Origin: DSSB01 sp046346845
GTDB lineage: Bacteria > UBA10199 > DSSB01
DNA: 64,000 nt
Direction: 5' to 3'
Assembly (NCBI GenBank): GCA_046346845.1
Contig: JAXMHH010000004.1
Coordinates: 248,001-312,000, forward strand
Every line of letters starts with the position of its first letter. The stretch's first letter is position 1. The notes beneath the pieces are model-generated. The model ran no database searches, was not told the origin of the DNA, and saw nothing but the letters and a program-made list of their open reading frames with translations. Both the position numbers and the translations under genes were made by a program. Shown here in pieces: positions 8,646 through 17,082 of this stretch.

Positions 8646-10169
8646 ATGGAAACGGTCAAAATATTCGACACGACGCTCCGCGACGGGGAGCAGTCCCCCG
8701 GCTGCAGCATGGATTTGGACGAAAAACTCCGCATGGCGAGGCAACTCGCCAAGTTGGGGGTGGACATCATCGAGGCGGGCTTTCCCATTGCCTCGAAGGG
8801 AGATTTCGCGGCGGTGCAGGCCATCGCCCGCGAGATTGAGGGCCCGACGATCGCCGGGCTTTCGCGCGCCACCCTCAAAGATATCGATACCTGCTGGGGC
8901 GCCATCCGCGAGGCCCGCAAGCCCCGTATCCATACCTTCATCGCCACGAGCGACCTTCACCTTAAATATAAATTGGGCAAGACCCGCGACCAGGTCTTGG
9001 CCGACGCGATTACGGCGGTGAAGCACGCGGCGGGGCTTTCCCCGGAGGTCGAGTTCTCCGCCGAGGACGCCACCCGCAGCGACCGCGACTACTTGGCGGA
9101 GGTCGTGCAGGCGGTGATTGAGGCCGGCGCTGGCACGGTCAACATCCCCGACACCGTCGGCTACACCACCCCCGAGGAGTTCTTCCAGCTCATCACCCAC
9201 TTGAAGCAAAAGGTGCCGAACATCGGCCGGGCCGTGATCAGCGTGCATTGCCACAACGACTTGGGTCTCGCCGTCGCCAATTCCTTGGCGGCGATCCGCG
9301 CCGGCGCCCGACAGGTGGAGTGCACCATCAACGGGATTGGCGAACGGGCCGGCAACGCGGCGATGGAAGAGATCGTCATGACCCTCAAGGTGCGCAAGGA
9401 GCTCTACCAGTGCGACACCGGGATTCACACCGAGCAGATCTACCATTCCAGCAAATTGCTCAGCTTGATCACCGGGGTCCAGGTGCAGCCGAACAAGGCG
9501 GTGGTGGGAGAGAACGCCTTCGCCCACGAGTCCGGCATCCATCAGGACGGCTTCCTCAAGAACCAGCTTACCTACGAGATAATGACCCCCGAGTCCGTGG
9601 GCTGGACGCAGTCGAAGTTGGTCCTGGGCAAGCACAGCGGGCGCCATGCCTTCCGCAAGCGGCTTCAGGAATTGGGCTACGAGCTCGAGGAGGCGGACTT
9701 CGAAAAGGCCTTCGAGACTTTCAAGGCCTTGGCCGACAAGAAGAAGGAGATCTTCGACGACGACCTCGAGGTGATCCTCTTCGAGCAAAAACACGAGGGC
9801 CAAGACCGGTACGTCTTGAAGCGCTACAGCGTGACCAGCGAGTCCGACGGCTCGCCGAAGGCGGAGGTTACGGTCGCCATCGACGGAGTGGAAAAGACGG
9901 ACTCCGAGAAGGGCGTCGGCCCGGTCGATGCCAGCTTCAAGGTCTTGCGCAAGGTGACGGGCTTCGGCGGCGAGCTCTCCGGCTTCAACATCAACGCGAT
10001 CACCGGCGGCGCGGACGCGCAGGGCGAGGTGAGCGTGGTGCTTAAGGACGACGGGCGCGAGGTGCGCGGCCTGGGCACCGACACCGATATCGTCAAGGCC
10101 TCGCTCAAGGCCTACCTCAACGCCTTGAACCGCTTCGAGCACTTCAAGACGAAGCGCGAAGGGGTCTAG
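8646..10169 (+). CDS. leuA: 2-isopropylmalate synthase
   Basis: This enzyme condenses acetyl-CoA with 2-oxoisovalerate, the committed step of leucine synthesis. It has 507 residues. The N-terminal TIM barrel opens with FDTTLRDGEQSPGCSM (metal-binding Asp and Arg), and HCHNDLGLAVANSLAAI supplies further metal ligands. The C-terminal regulatory domain (KVTGFGGELSGFNINAITGG near residue 440) binds leucine for feedback inhibition. The length matches the standard LeuA1 type rather than the related citramalate or homocitrate synthases. The ATG at 8646 gives METVKIFDTTLRDGEQ. It completes the ilvB-ilvN-psd-pssA-leuA group and is convergent with lpdA. Confidence 0.96.
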   Translation: METVKIFDTTLRDGEQSPGCSMDLDEKLRMARQLAKLGVDIIEAGFPIASKGDFAAVQAIAREIEGPTIAGLSRATLKDIDTCWGAIREARKPRIHTFIATSDLHLKYKLGKTRDQVLADAITAVKHAAGLSPEVEFSAEDATRSDRDYLAEVVQAVIEAGAGTVNIPDTVGYTTPEEFFQLITHLKQKVPNIGRAVISVHCHNDLGLAVANSLAAIRAGARQVECTINGIGERAGNAAMEEIVMTLKVRKELYQCDTGIHTEQIYHSSKLLSLITGVQVQPNKAVVGENAFAHESGIHQDGFLKNQLTYEIMTPESVGWTQSKLVLGKHSGRHAFRKRLQELGYELEEADFEKAFETFKALADKKKEIFDDDLEVILFEQKHEGQDRYVLKRYSVTSESDGSPKAEVTVAIDGVEKTDSEKGVGPVDASFKVLRKVTGFGGELSGFNINAITGGADAQGEVSVVLKDDGREVRGLGTDTDIVKASLKAYLNALNRFEHFKTKREGV

Positions 10170-10196
10170 GGAAGGTCGACGGCCGGTTCCCAGGCT

Positions 10197-11630
10197 TCAG
10201 GATTTGTCCCTTCGCTTGGTGTAACGATGGATCGCCATCCCGAGCACCCCTTCCGCCGCCTCGTGGAGGGCCTCGCTGAGCGTGGGGTGGGGATGGATGG
10301 TAAGGTCCAGGTCGGCGACGAAGGCCCCCATCTCCAGGGCCAGGGTTGCCTCGGAGATCAGGTCGGAGACGTGGGGGCCGACCATCTGGACACCGAGAAT
10401 GCGTTGGGTAGACTTCTCCGCTACCACTTTGACGAAGCCCTCCGATTCGTCCAGGGTGAGGGCGCGGCCATTGGCCGCGAAGCCGAACATCCCCGTCGCC
10501 GTCTCCAGCCCGCGCTCTTTCGCCTGGGCCTCGCTTAAACCGACATAGGCGATCTCCGGATCGGTGAAGATCACCGCCGGGACCTGGTTGTCGAAGGCCT
10601 CGGCCGCTCCGGCGATGACGTGCGCCGCGACGATGCCCTCGCGACTGGCCTTATGGGCGAGCTGGACCCCCCCGGCGATGTCGCCGATCGCGTAAATATG
10701 GGGAAGGGAAGTCCGCTGCCGCGCGTCCACCTTCACGAAACCCTTGGCATCGAGCGCGACGCCGATCTTTTCCAGACCCAGCCCCTCGCTGTTAGGCAGC
10801 CGCCCGATGGCCACCAAGACCCGCTCCGCCGTGACCCGGGAGCTCGAGCCGTCCACGCCGACCAGCTCGACCTCGACCGAGCGATCGCCGATCTGGAAGG
10901 CTCGGGCCTGGGCGTTCAGGAGGATTTGGGCCCCCAGGGACTCCAATTTCTTTTTCACCGGCCGAACCAAGGCTGGGTCCAGCCCCGTCAGCAGCTCCGG
11001 CAGCGCCTCGACAACCGTCACCCGGCTGCCCAGCTTGGCGTAGACCGTGCCCAACTCCAGGCCGATGTAGCCCCCGCCGATCACCAGGAGGGAGGCGGGT
11101 ATCGCCGGAAGGGCGAGGGCCTGGTCGGAGGCGATGATCCGTTCCCCGTCGAAGGGAGGGGAGGGCAGGGGGCGCGCGCGGCTGCCCGTGGCGAGGATGG
11201 CCTGCTCGAAGGCGAGGCGGCTCGCACCCGCCGGGCTGTGGATATCCAGCGTGTGGGCGTCGAGGAAGGCGGCCCTGCCGGAGAGAGTCTTCACGCCGTT
11301 CTGCCGGAGCAGCAGCTCGACTCCCCCGCCCAGCTTTTGGACGACGGAATCCTTCCACTTTTGCAGGGTAGGCCAATCGACGCGGGGATTGTCCGCCAGG
11401 ATGCCGATCGCCGCCGCGCCGCGGATGCGGTGGAAGAGGCCGGCCGCCTCGATCAGCGCCTTGGAGGGGATGCAGCCGCGGAGCAGGCAGACCCCGCCGG
11501 GAAGCCGGTCTGCGTTGATCAGGACGACTTCCTTGCCCAGTTGGGCGAGGCGGATCGCGGCCACATAGCCGCCCGGTCCCGCCCCGAGGACCGCCACCTC
11601 CGTGGCTTCGGTGAGCTCGCCCACGACCAT
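10197..11630 (-). CDS. lpdA: dihydrolipoyl dehydrogenase (E3)
   Basis: This flavoprotein reoxidises the dihydrolipoyl groups of the E2 subunit with NAD+. It has 477 residues from the ATG at 11630. It shows the FAD-binding AVLGAGPGGYVAAIRLAQLG, the redox-active disulfide in GGVCLLRGCIPSK (C-x4-C), an NAD-binding GGGYIGLELGTVYAKLGS, and the C-terminal catalytic His in HPHPTLSEALHEAA. The frame stays open to 11747, but that stretch lies inside the E2 gene and is not conserved. The chosen ATG overlaps the E2 stop by one base (TGATG), indicating translational coupling. It is the last gene of the E2-E3 pair. Confidence 0.96.
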   Translation of the reverse strand: MVVGELTEATEVAVLGAGPGGYVAAIRLAQLGKEVVLINADRLPGGVCLLRGCIPSKALIEAAGLFHRIRGAAAIGILADNPRVDWPTLQKWKDSVVQKLGGGVELLLRQNGVKTLSGRAAFLDAHTLDIHSPAGASRLAFEQAILATGSRARPLPSPPFDGERIIASDQALALPAIPASLLVIGGGYIGLELGTVYAKLGSRVTVVEALPELLTGLDPALVRPVKKKLESLGAQILLNAQARAFQIGDRSVEVELVGVDGSSSRVTAERVLVAIGRLPNSEGLGLEKIGVALDAKGFVKVDARQRTSLPHIYAIGDIAGGVQLAHKASREGIVAAHVIAGAAEAFDNQVPAVIFTDPEIAYVGLSEAQAKERGLETATGMFGFAANGRALTLDESEGFVKVVAEKSTQRILGVQMVGPHVSDLISEATLALEMGAFVADLDLTIHPHPTLSEALHEAAEGVLGMAIHRYTKRRDKS

Positions 11631-12949
11631 CACGCCTCTCCGTCGTCCAAGAGCAACAGATCCGGGTCGCTCAGGTACTTGATCACCTCGTTGGTAAAGC
11701 GTGCCGCGGTCGCGCCGTCGGTGACGCGGTGGTCGAAGGTGAGGCAAAGCGGCAGGACGCTGGCCACCTTGATCTCGCCGTTCCGAACCACGGGCTTTTC
11801 ATGGGTGCGTCCCAATCCTAAAATCGCCGAGTCGGGATAGTGCAAGATGGGCGTAAAGGCCTTGCCGCCGATGCTACCGATATTGGTGATCGAGAAGCTG
11901 TGGCCTTGGAAGGCCTCCCGAGGGATGCTGCGGTCCCTGGCCTGCTCGCTCAAGGAGGAGAGTTCGGTGGCGATCCGCATGATGCTCTTTTGGTCGACGT
12001 CGCGGATCACCGGGACCATCAGGCCGGCGTCAGTGTCCACCGCAAAGCCGAAATGGAAATAGCGTTTCAAGACGATCTCGCCGTCCGCCAAGCTGGCGTT
12101 GAGATAGGGGTAGTTTTTCAAGGCGATCACGCAGGCCTTCATCAGGAAGGGCAGGAGGGTCAGCTTGACGCCGCGTTCCTCGGCGTACTTCTTCTTCTCG
12201 GCCCGCAACTGGATCAGGGCGTCGACCTGGGCCTCGTCGATATGGGTGACCATCACCGCGCGCTGCGCGGTCTCGAGCATGTGCTCGCTGATCTTGCGCC
12301 GGATCCCCTTGATGGGAATGCGCTCCACCGGCCCGAATTTTTCGAAGTCCTCGGCTCCGATCTCGGCCTCGGGCGCAGCTTTGGGCTGGGCGGGGGTCTT
12401 GGCAAGCGGCACCGCTTGAGGAGGCGTCCGGGCCTGGGCGGCGCCTCGGACGTCGGCCTCGGTGACGCGGCCATTCTCGCCGGTGCCGCGCAGCCTCTCG
12501 ATCTCCACGCCGAGCTCGCGGGCCAGTTTTCGGGTGAAGGGCGTGGCCAGCACGGGGAGTTTCCCCGAGGAATCGGCCGGGGTGTCGGCGCGCGCGGGGC
12601 TTTCGACCGGGGTCGGGGCCTTGGCGACCGGGCTCGGCGCCGGAGTCGCGGGCGCGGCCTTCGGAATCTCTTGTGGGGCCGGCGTCGGGGCGGGCTTGGC
12701 TGGGGCCGCCCCCTCGTCCCGGAAGGACATCAGCACCGAGCCGACGGGGACCTTGTCACCTTCCTTGTAATGGAGCCGCTCCACCACGCCCGTGAGGGGC
12801 GAGGGGATGGAGACCAGGGCCTTGTCGGTTTCCACCTCCGCGACGTCCTGGTCCTCCTTGACCAGGTCGCCCTCGTGGACCAGCCATTTGACCAGTTCCC
12901 CTTCCGTCACGCCCTCGCCTAAATCCGGAAAATGGAAATCCCTCGGCAT
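11630..12949 (-). CDS. pdhC: dihydrolipoamide acyltransferase (E2) of a 2-oxoacid dehydrogenase complex
   Basis: This is the core acyltransferase of the complex. It has 439 residues. An N-terminal lipoyl domain (residues 1-78) carries the lipoylation Lys in EVETDKALVSIPSP. A Pro/Ala-rich linker follows, then an E1/E3-binding domain near residues 130-168 (ATPFTRKLARELGVEIERLR), then the catalytic domain with the active-site HRVTDG motif near the C-terminus. There is a good ribosome-binding site (GAGGTGAAGG) before the ATG at 12949. The sequence alone does not separate pyruvate from branched-chain substrates. Pyruvate is favoured because this is the only such complex in the window. Its E1 genes lie 2 kb upstream, beyond an inserted gene. 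Confidence 0.93.
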   Translation of the reverse strand: MPRDFHFPDLGEGVTEGELVKWLVHEGDLVKEDQDVAEVETDKALVSIPSPLTGVVERLHYKEGDKVPVGSVLMSFRDEGAAPAKPAPTPAPQEIPKAAPATPAPSPVAKAPTPVESPARADTPADSSGKLPVLATPFTRKLARELGVEIERLRGTGENGRVTEADVRGAAQARTPPQAVPLAKTPAQPKAAPEAEIGAEDFEKFGPVERIPIKGIRRKISEHMLETAQRAVMVTHIDEAQVDALIQLRAEKKKYAEERGVKLTLLPFLMKACVIALKNYPYLNASLADGEIVLKRYFHFGFAVDTDAGLMVPVIRDVDQKSIMRIATELSSLSEQARDRSIPREAFQGHSFSITNIGSIGGKAFTPILHYPDSAILGLGRTHEKPVVRNGEIKVASVLPLCLTFDHRVTDGATAARFTNEVIKYLSDPDLLLLDDGEA

Positions 12950-13444
12950 CCTTCACCTCACTCTGGAATATTTCAATGGCACCGCAACGAGGCTTCCCGG
13001 TCGCCGGGCCGCCGCCCAGGGAATCTTTTGGAAATCGCGGGAGAATTCTCCAGGACGATAATTCCAGTGTATTTTCAGGGCCCGGGATATTCAAGTTTGT
13101 TCGCCGGGATCCCCAGTCTCGGCCGGCGCTGGTACGATGGCCCCGTTCCTGCGAAATCCAGCGACTGATTAAAATTCAAAATATATATAATTAGCATATT
13201 TGATTTACAAAATATTGACGAATTAAAATTAGAATTAATTAATAATATACTGTTTTTATTTGCTATTTTTATTGGCCCACCATTTGCAAAACTCCAGAAG
13301 AATGTTTCCAAATCCAAAGGGAATAAGCGGGAAAGCCAGCGCCTCGCCCGGGCGCTCGAGCCGACCGAGCTCAGTCCTTGAGGCCCCTTGTCTCCGGTTT
13401 TGGGAACGCCCTCGTATCGAATGCGAACAATTCAGGAGGTCTTT
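12950..13444 (+). other. intergenic region with AT-rich island and sigma-54 promoter
   Basis: A 495-base gap between the divergent E2 and propeller-lipoprotein genes. The first 200 bases are GC-rich and probably hold the E2 promoter. About 13155-13275 is strikingly AT-rich and contains short palindromes such as ATTAATTAAT. A sigma-54 element follows at 13272-13288. I see no credible gene or RNA here. Confidence 0.6.
13272..13288 (+). promoter_or_regulatory. sigma-54 (-24/-12) promoter of the propeller lipoprotein gene
   Basis: TTGGCCCACCATTTGCA has GG and GC dinucleotides exactly 10 bases apart, the spacing sigma-54 requires, with TTGG at -24 and TTTGCA at -12. It immediately follows the AT-rich stretch at 13155-13275, where activator or IHF binding would be expected. 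The predicted transcript start is near 13299, about 145 bases before the ATG at 13445. Confidence 0.55.
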
Positions 13445-14842
13445 ATGGAATGGCGGAAAATCTTTTGGCGGACTCTGGTGATTGGGATTCCCTTGAGCGG
13501 GCTGACGGCCTGCGGCGGCGCGGGACCGGACGGGCTGGCGGCCTTGGCCAATATTTCCGCCCTGCAGATCCTGCAATGTCCCAGCTCCTTGGCCCTCGGG
13601 GAAAAGCGGCAGCTCCAGGCCAGGGCCCTGGATGCGCAAGGGAACGAGGTATCTTTTTCCGACATCCGCTTCCGTTCCCGCCAGGACCGCCGGGTGCAGG
13701 CGATGGAGGACGGCGAGGTCGAGGCCCGGTATCCGGGCGAGGCCGAGGTCGTCGCGGCGGCAAACGGGATCGAGAGCGACCCCTGCCGGATCGCGGTGGA
13801 GCCGCCAAGCCATCAGGGAAGGGTGAGGCAATTGACCGACAACGACGTCGAGGACCACTGGGGCATGAACAATAACTGGCCGATGCTTTCCCGGGGCCGG
13901 GTGCTCTGGTTGCGGGGCGCGGCGAGCGGCAATGAAGTCTGGCTCCACGACTTGGCCGCGATGCCGGGCGACGATCGCCTGCTGCGGAGCACGGCCAACG
14001 GCGTGGACTTCATGGCCCTGGGCGGCGGCGCCGGGGAGGACGAGGTGATGGCGACCTGGCGGGAGGGACTCTCCCGCACCCTGGTCAGCCGGGACGGCGC
14101 CCCGGCGCTGGACTTGGGCGCCCAGCTTCAGGAAGAGAACAGCATTGCGGACGGACATCTGCTCTTCCGCCGCGGCCAACCCGACAACGACATCCTGGAC
14201 TTTACCTTTGCGTCTGGGCTGAAGCCGCATGCCGAGACGGGCGACCTCTACAATCCCATCGCGGATGCCGGTCGGGCGCTTTGGCTGGAGGATCGCGGCG
14301 GCGGCAATTTCAACCTGGTGTATGACGGCGGCCAGGGCCCCGTCACCCTTGCCCAGGGTCCCTTCATCGCCGGGCGTTTCGATATGAGGAAGGGCCGCAT
14401 CGTCTATGTGCTCGGGCATGACATCTTCCTCTACGATACCGAGGCGGAGCACCCCCAATCCGTCAACCTCACCCAAAACCCCCAAGCCTTGAACGACTAC
14501 CCCAGGACGGACGGAGATTCGGTGCTGTTCCTCCGCGGCGTTCAGGGGGCGGCGAACCGCGAGGTCGTGCTCTACGATATCGCCTCGGGGCAGGCCCAGG
14601 TGATTTCCACCACCCAGGACCCGAAAGACGGCAGCCGCCTGCAGCTCGACCAAAGGCAGGCGCTCTGGGTGGAAGGCAACCGGCTCTATTTCCACGACGG
14701 CAGCGGCGCGGCGAGCGGGACCTCCGCGGTGCCGCTCGGCAATGCCGCCTTGGATCCGTTCTTCGCACCGTTCCTCGCCGAGGGCAGCGCCGTCTGGATC
14801 GCCAACGACGGCAACGATGACGAGCTGTTTGTCCTCGAATAG
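13445..14842 (+). CDS. lipoprotein with Ig-like domain and beta-propeller-like repeats
   Basis: A 465-residue predicted lipoprotein with lipobox GLTACGG. The ATG at 13445 is chosen because AGGAGGT lies 4 bases upstream and it starts the signal peptide, although the frame opens at 13388. Residues about 35-120 resemble a bacterial Ig-like (Big2) domain, with SSLALGEKRQLQARALDAQG and the terminal VAAANGIESDPC. The remaining 340 residues show repeated blades (VLWLRGAASGNEVWLHDLA, ALWLEDRGGGNFNLVYDGG, SVLFLRGVQGAANREVVLYD), like TolB/WD-type periplasmic propellers. The gene is on the opposite strand inside the 2-oxoacid dehydrogenase locus, between E2 and E1-beta, and looks inserted. The function is unknown. 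Confidence 0.8.
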   Translation: MEWRKIFWRTLVIGIPLSGLTACGGAGPDGLAALANISALQILQCPSSLALGEKRQLQARALDAQGNEVSFSDIRFRSRQDRRVQAMEDGEVEARYPGEAEVVAAANGIESDPCRIAVEPPSHQGRVRQLTDNDVEDHWGMNNNWPMLSRGRVLWLRGAASGNEVWLHDLAAMPGDDRLLRSTANGVDFMALGGGAGEDEVMATWREGLSRTLVSRDGAPALDLGAQLQEENSIADGHLLFRRGQPDNDILDFTFASGLKPHAETGDLYNPIADAGRALWLEDRGGGNFNLVYDGGQGPVTLAQGPFIAGRFDMRKGRIVYVLGHDIFLYDTEAEHPQSVNLTQNPQALNDYPRTDGDSVLFLRGVQGAANREVVLYDIASGQAQVISTTQDPKDGSRLQLDQRQALWVEGNRLYFHDGSGAASGTSAVPLGNAALDPFFAPFLAEGSAVWIANDGNDDELFVLE

Positions 14843-14863
14843 GAGGAGTTCACTCGCTCTCCG

Positions 14864-14905
14864 GCGGGCGGTTGGAAAACCACGGGTGGTTTTTCAGCCG
14901 CCCGC
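14864..14905. terminator. bidirectional terminator-like hairpin between convergent genes
   Basis: The outer stem GCGGGCGG (14864-14871) pairs with CCGCCCGC (14898-14905). The inner stem AAAACCA/TGGTTTT closes a CGGG tetraloop at 14876-14893 and ends in a T run. It sits between the lipoprotein gene ending at 14842 and the E1-beta stop at 14905, so it can serve both strands. Confidence 0.55.
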
Positions 14906-15876
14906 TAGTAATGGAGGGTATCTTTGACGGCTTGCAGGACCCGGGCAACGCTGGGGAGGTATTGGTTCTCCAGCTGGAAATAGGGCATCTGGACGTCGTA
15001 GCCGGCGACCCGCGCCACCGGGGCCTTGAGGTGGAGGAAGGCCCTTTCCATCAGCAGGGCGGAGACCTCCGCCCCCATCCCCAGGCTGCGCGGCGCCTCA
15101 TGCACCACGACGGCGCGTCCCGTCTTCTGCACCGAGGCGACCAGGGTCGCCTCGTCGAGCGGCTTGAGGGTCCGGAGGTCGATGACCTCGATGGAATGAT
15201 CCGCCCCCAGTTGGGCCGCCGCCTCCAGCGCGACCGGCATCATCGCCCCGTAGGAAATCAAAGACAGCTCGGAGCCGCCCTTGACCACCTTCGCCGTTCC
15301 GAGCGGGATCAAGGCCTCGTCGTCGACGCCTTCCTTGAAGCTCCGGTAGAGTTTTTTCGGTTCCATGAAAATTACGGGATCCGGATCTTGGATCGCCGCG
15401 CGCAGCAGGCCCAGGGCGTCGGAAGGGGTCGAGGGGATCACCACCTTCAGGCCCGGGGTGTGGACGTAATAGGCCTCGCGGCTCTCGGAGTGATGCTCAA
15501 AGGCCCGCACCCCGCCGCCGTAGGGCATGCGGATCACCATGGGCAGCGGGTATTCGCCGCGAGTGCGGTTGCGATAGCGCGAGACGTGTTGCTCGACCTG
15601 ATGGAAGGCCTGGTAGGCGAAGCCCGAGAACTGCAGCTCCGCCACCGGTTTCAGGCCGTAGAGCGCCATGCCCACGGCGCAGCCCACGATGGCGGCCTCG
15701 GCCAAGGGGGTATCCAGGACCCGATCCTTGCCAAAGCGCTCCTGCAGGCCTTCCGTGGCGCGAAACACCCCGCCGGCCTTGCCGATGTCCTGGCCGAGCA
15801 GGACCACGTCGGGGTCCGCCAGCATGGCGAGCTGCAGGGCGCGGTTGACCGCTTGGACCAGGGTGAGCTTATCCAT
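14905..15876 (-). CDS. pdhB: 2-oxoacid (pyruvate) dehydrogenase E1 component, beta subunit
   Basis: This is the TPP-dependent E1 beta chain. It has 323 residues, the usual length. The N-terminus TLVQAVNRALQLAMLADPDV, the segment VVLLGQDIGKAGGVFRATEG and the C-terminal transketolase domain (VIDLRTLKPLDEATLVASV) are diagnostic. FSGFAYQAFHQVEQHVSRYR and MPYGGGVRAFEHHSES correspond to the E1 interface and active-site regions. It overlaps the end of the E1-alpha gene by 8 bases, so the two subunits are co-translated. E1 of this alpha2-beta2 type serves pyruvate, branched-chain 2-oxoacids or acetoin. The exact substrate is not decidable from the sequence alone. Confidence 0.94.
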   Translation of the reverse strand: MDKLTLVQAVNRALQLAMLADPDVVLLGQDIGKAGGVFRATEGLQERFGKDRVLDTPLAEAAIVGCAVGMALYGLKPVAELQFSGFAYQAFHQVEQHVSRYRNRTRGEYPLPMVIRMPYGGGVRAFEHHSESREAYYVHTPGLKVVIPSTPSDALGLLRAAIQDPDPVIFMEPKKLYRSFKEGVDDEALIPLGTAKVVKGGSELSLISYGAMMPVALEAAAQLGADHSIEVIDLRTLKPLDEATLVASVQKTGRAVVVHEAPRSLGMGAEVSALLMERAFLHLKAPVARVAGYDVQMPYFQLENQYLPSVARVLQAVKDTLHY

Positions 15877-16951
15877 GGGCGCGGCCTCCTGGGTCGAGGG
15901 CGATGCTCTGGGCCAAGACCTCTTCCCGCTGCGGCTTCAGAAACTCCGGGAGCCTGGCATACATGTAGGTGAACATCTCGTCCGGGCTGAGATTCCGGCA
16001 GATCTCCTCCGCTTCGTTGGCGGCCGCCTTGAGCCGCTCTCCGTGTTCGGCGGTGATGCGCTCCCGGTCCTCGGCTCCGATCAGGCCCTTGGCGAGGAGG
16101 TATTTCTCCAGACGATCGATGGGGTCCTTGCCTCTCCAGGCCTCGACCTCCGCCTCTTCCCGATAGCGGCTGGGGTCGTCGGAGGTGGTGTGCACCCCCA
16201 GGCGATAGGTCAGGCATTCCAGGAGGGCCGGTCCCCCGCCGGAGCGGGCCCGGTCCGCCAGTTCGGAGACCCCGCGATACACGGCCAGGGCGTCGTTTCC
16301 GTCGACCTGCAGGCCTTGAAATCCGTAAGCCTGGGCCTTTTGGGCGATGGTCTCGCTGCGGGTTTGGGCGGAGCGCGGCGTCGAGATGGCCCATTGGTTG
16401 TTTTGGCAGATAAACAGGTTGGGGCTTTGGTAGACGCCCGCGAAATTGAGCCCCTCGTGAAAGTCGCCTTCGCTGGTCGCCCCGTCACCGAAGTAGGTGG
16501 CGACGGCCACGGGGTCTTTTTTCAATTTCGCCGCCATGCCGACCCCCACCGCGTGCAGGATCTGCGTCGCGCAGGGCACGCAATAGGGCAGGGTGCGCAG
16601 CTTGCGGGGCAGGCGATTGCCTTCCTCGGTGCCCATGAAGAAGAGGAACATCGTCGTCGCCTTCACGCCGCGGCTGAGCAAGACCCCCTGCTCGCGGAAG
16701 CTGGGGAAGACCCAGTCCCTGGCTTCCAAAGCCGCGGCCGAGGCGACGGTCACGGCCTCCTGGCCGGTGGAGGGGGCATAGGTTCCCAGGCGACCCTGGC
16801 GCTGCATGGCGATGGCGCGCGTGTCGAACTCGCGCACCAGCAGCATGTCCTCGAAGATTTTTTTGAGTTTCGCCGCGGGCAGGCCCGGATCAAGGGCCGG
16901 ATCGGCGTTTCCCTGCGGATCAAGGATGGAGAGGACTGACCCGGACGGCAT
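15869..16951 (-). CDS. pdhA: 2-oxoacid (pyruvate) dehydrogenase E1 component, alpha subunit
   Basis: This TPP-binding E1 alpha chain decarboxylates the 2-oxoacid and passes the acyl group to the lipoyl domain. It has 360 residues. The TPP motif is GDGATSEGDFHEGLNF...NN. The phosphorylation-loop-like region HTTSDDPSRYR is typical of both BCKDH and PDH E1-alpha. The ATG at 16951 is chosen over the upstream in-frame start at 17038 because GGAGGTATCCT precedes it and the upstream 29 residues are not conserved. Divergent from the M50 protease gene. The E2-E3 genes that complete the complex are separated from it by the lipoprotein gene at 13445-14842. Confidence 0.94.
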   Translation of the reverse strand: MPSGSVLSILDPQGNADPALDPGLPAAKLKKIFEDMLLVREFDTRAIAMQRQGRLGTYAPSTGQEAVTVASAAALEARDWVFPSFREQGVLLSRGVKATTMFLFFMGTEEGNRLPRKLRTLPYCVPCATQILHAVGVGMAAKLKKDPVAVATYFGDGATSEGDFHEGLNFAGVYQSPNLFICQNNQWAISTPRSAQTRSETIAQKAQAYGFQGLQVDGNDALAVYRGVSELADRARSGGGPALLECLTYRLGVHTTSDDPSRYREEAEVEAWRGKDPIDRLEKYLLAKGLIGAEDRERITAEHGERLKAAANEAEEICRNLSPDEMFTYMYARLPEFLKPQREEVLAQSIALDPGGRAHG

Positions 16952-17082
16952 AGGATACCTCCGCGAAATGATTCTAGCTCGCCCCGCTCGGAATAACAAG
17001 TTACTGATATTACTAAATATTATGACTCGACGCAGCAAGATTGGCTTGGCCTTTTGCCCGTCTTATGAAAGGTTAAGCCCGC

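Noticed and set aside
8517..10142. A 541-codon frame antisense to leuA
   Set aside because: leuA is complete and well conserved on the plus strand, and the antisense frame has no family features.
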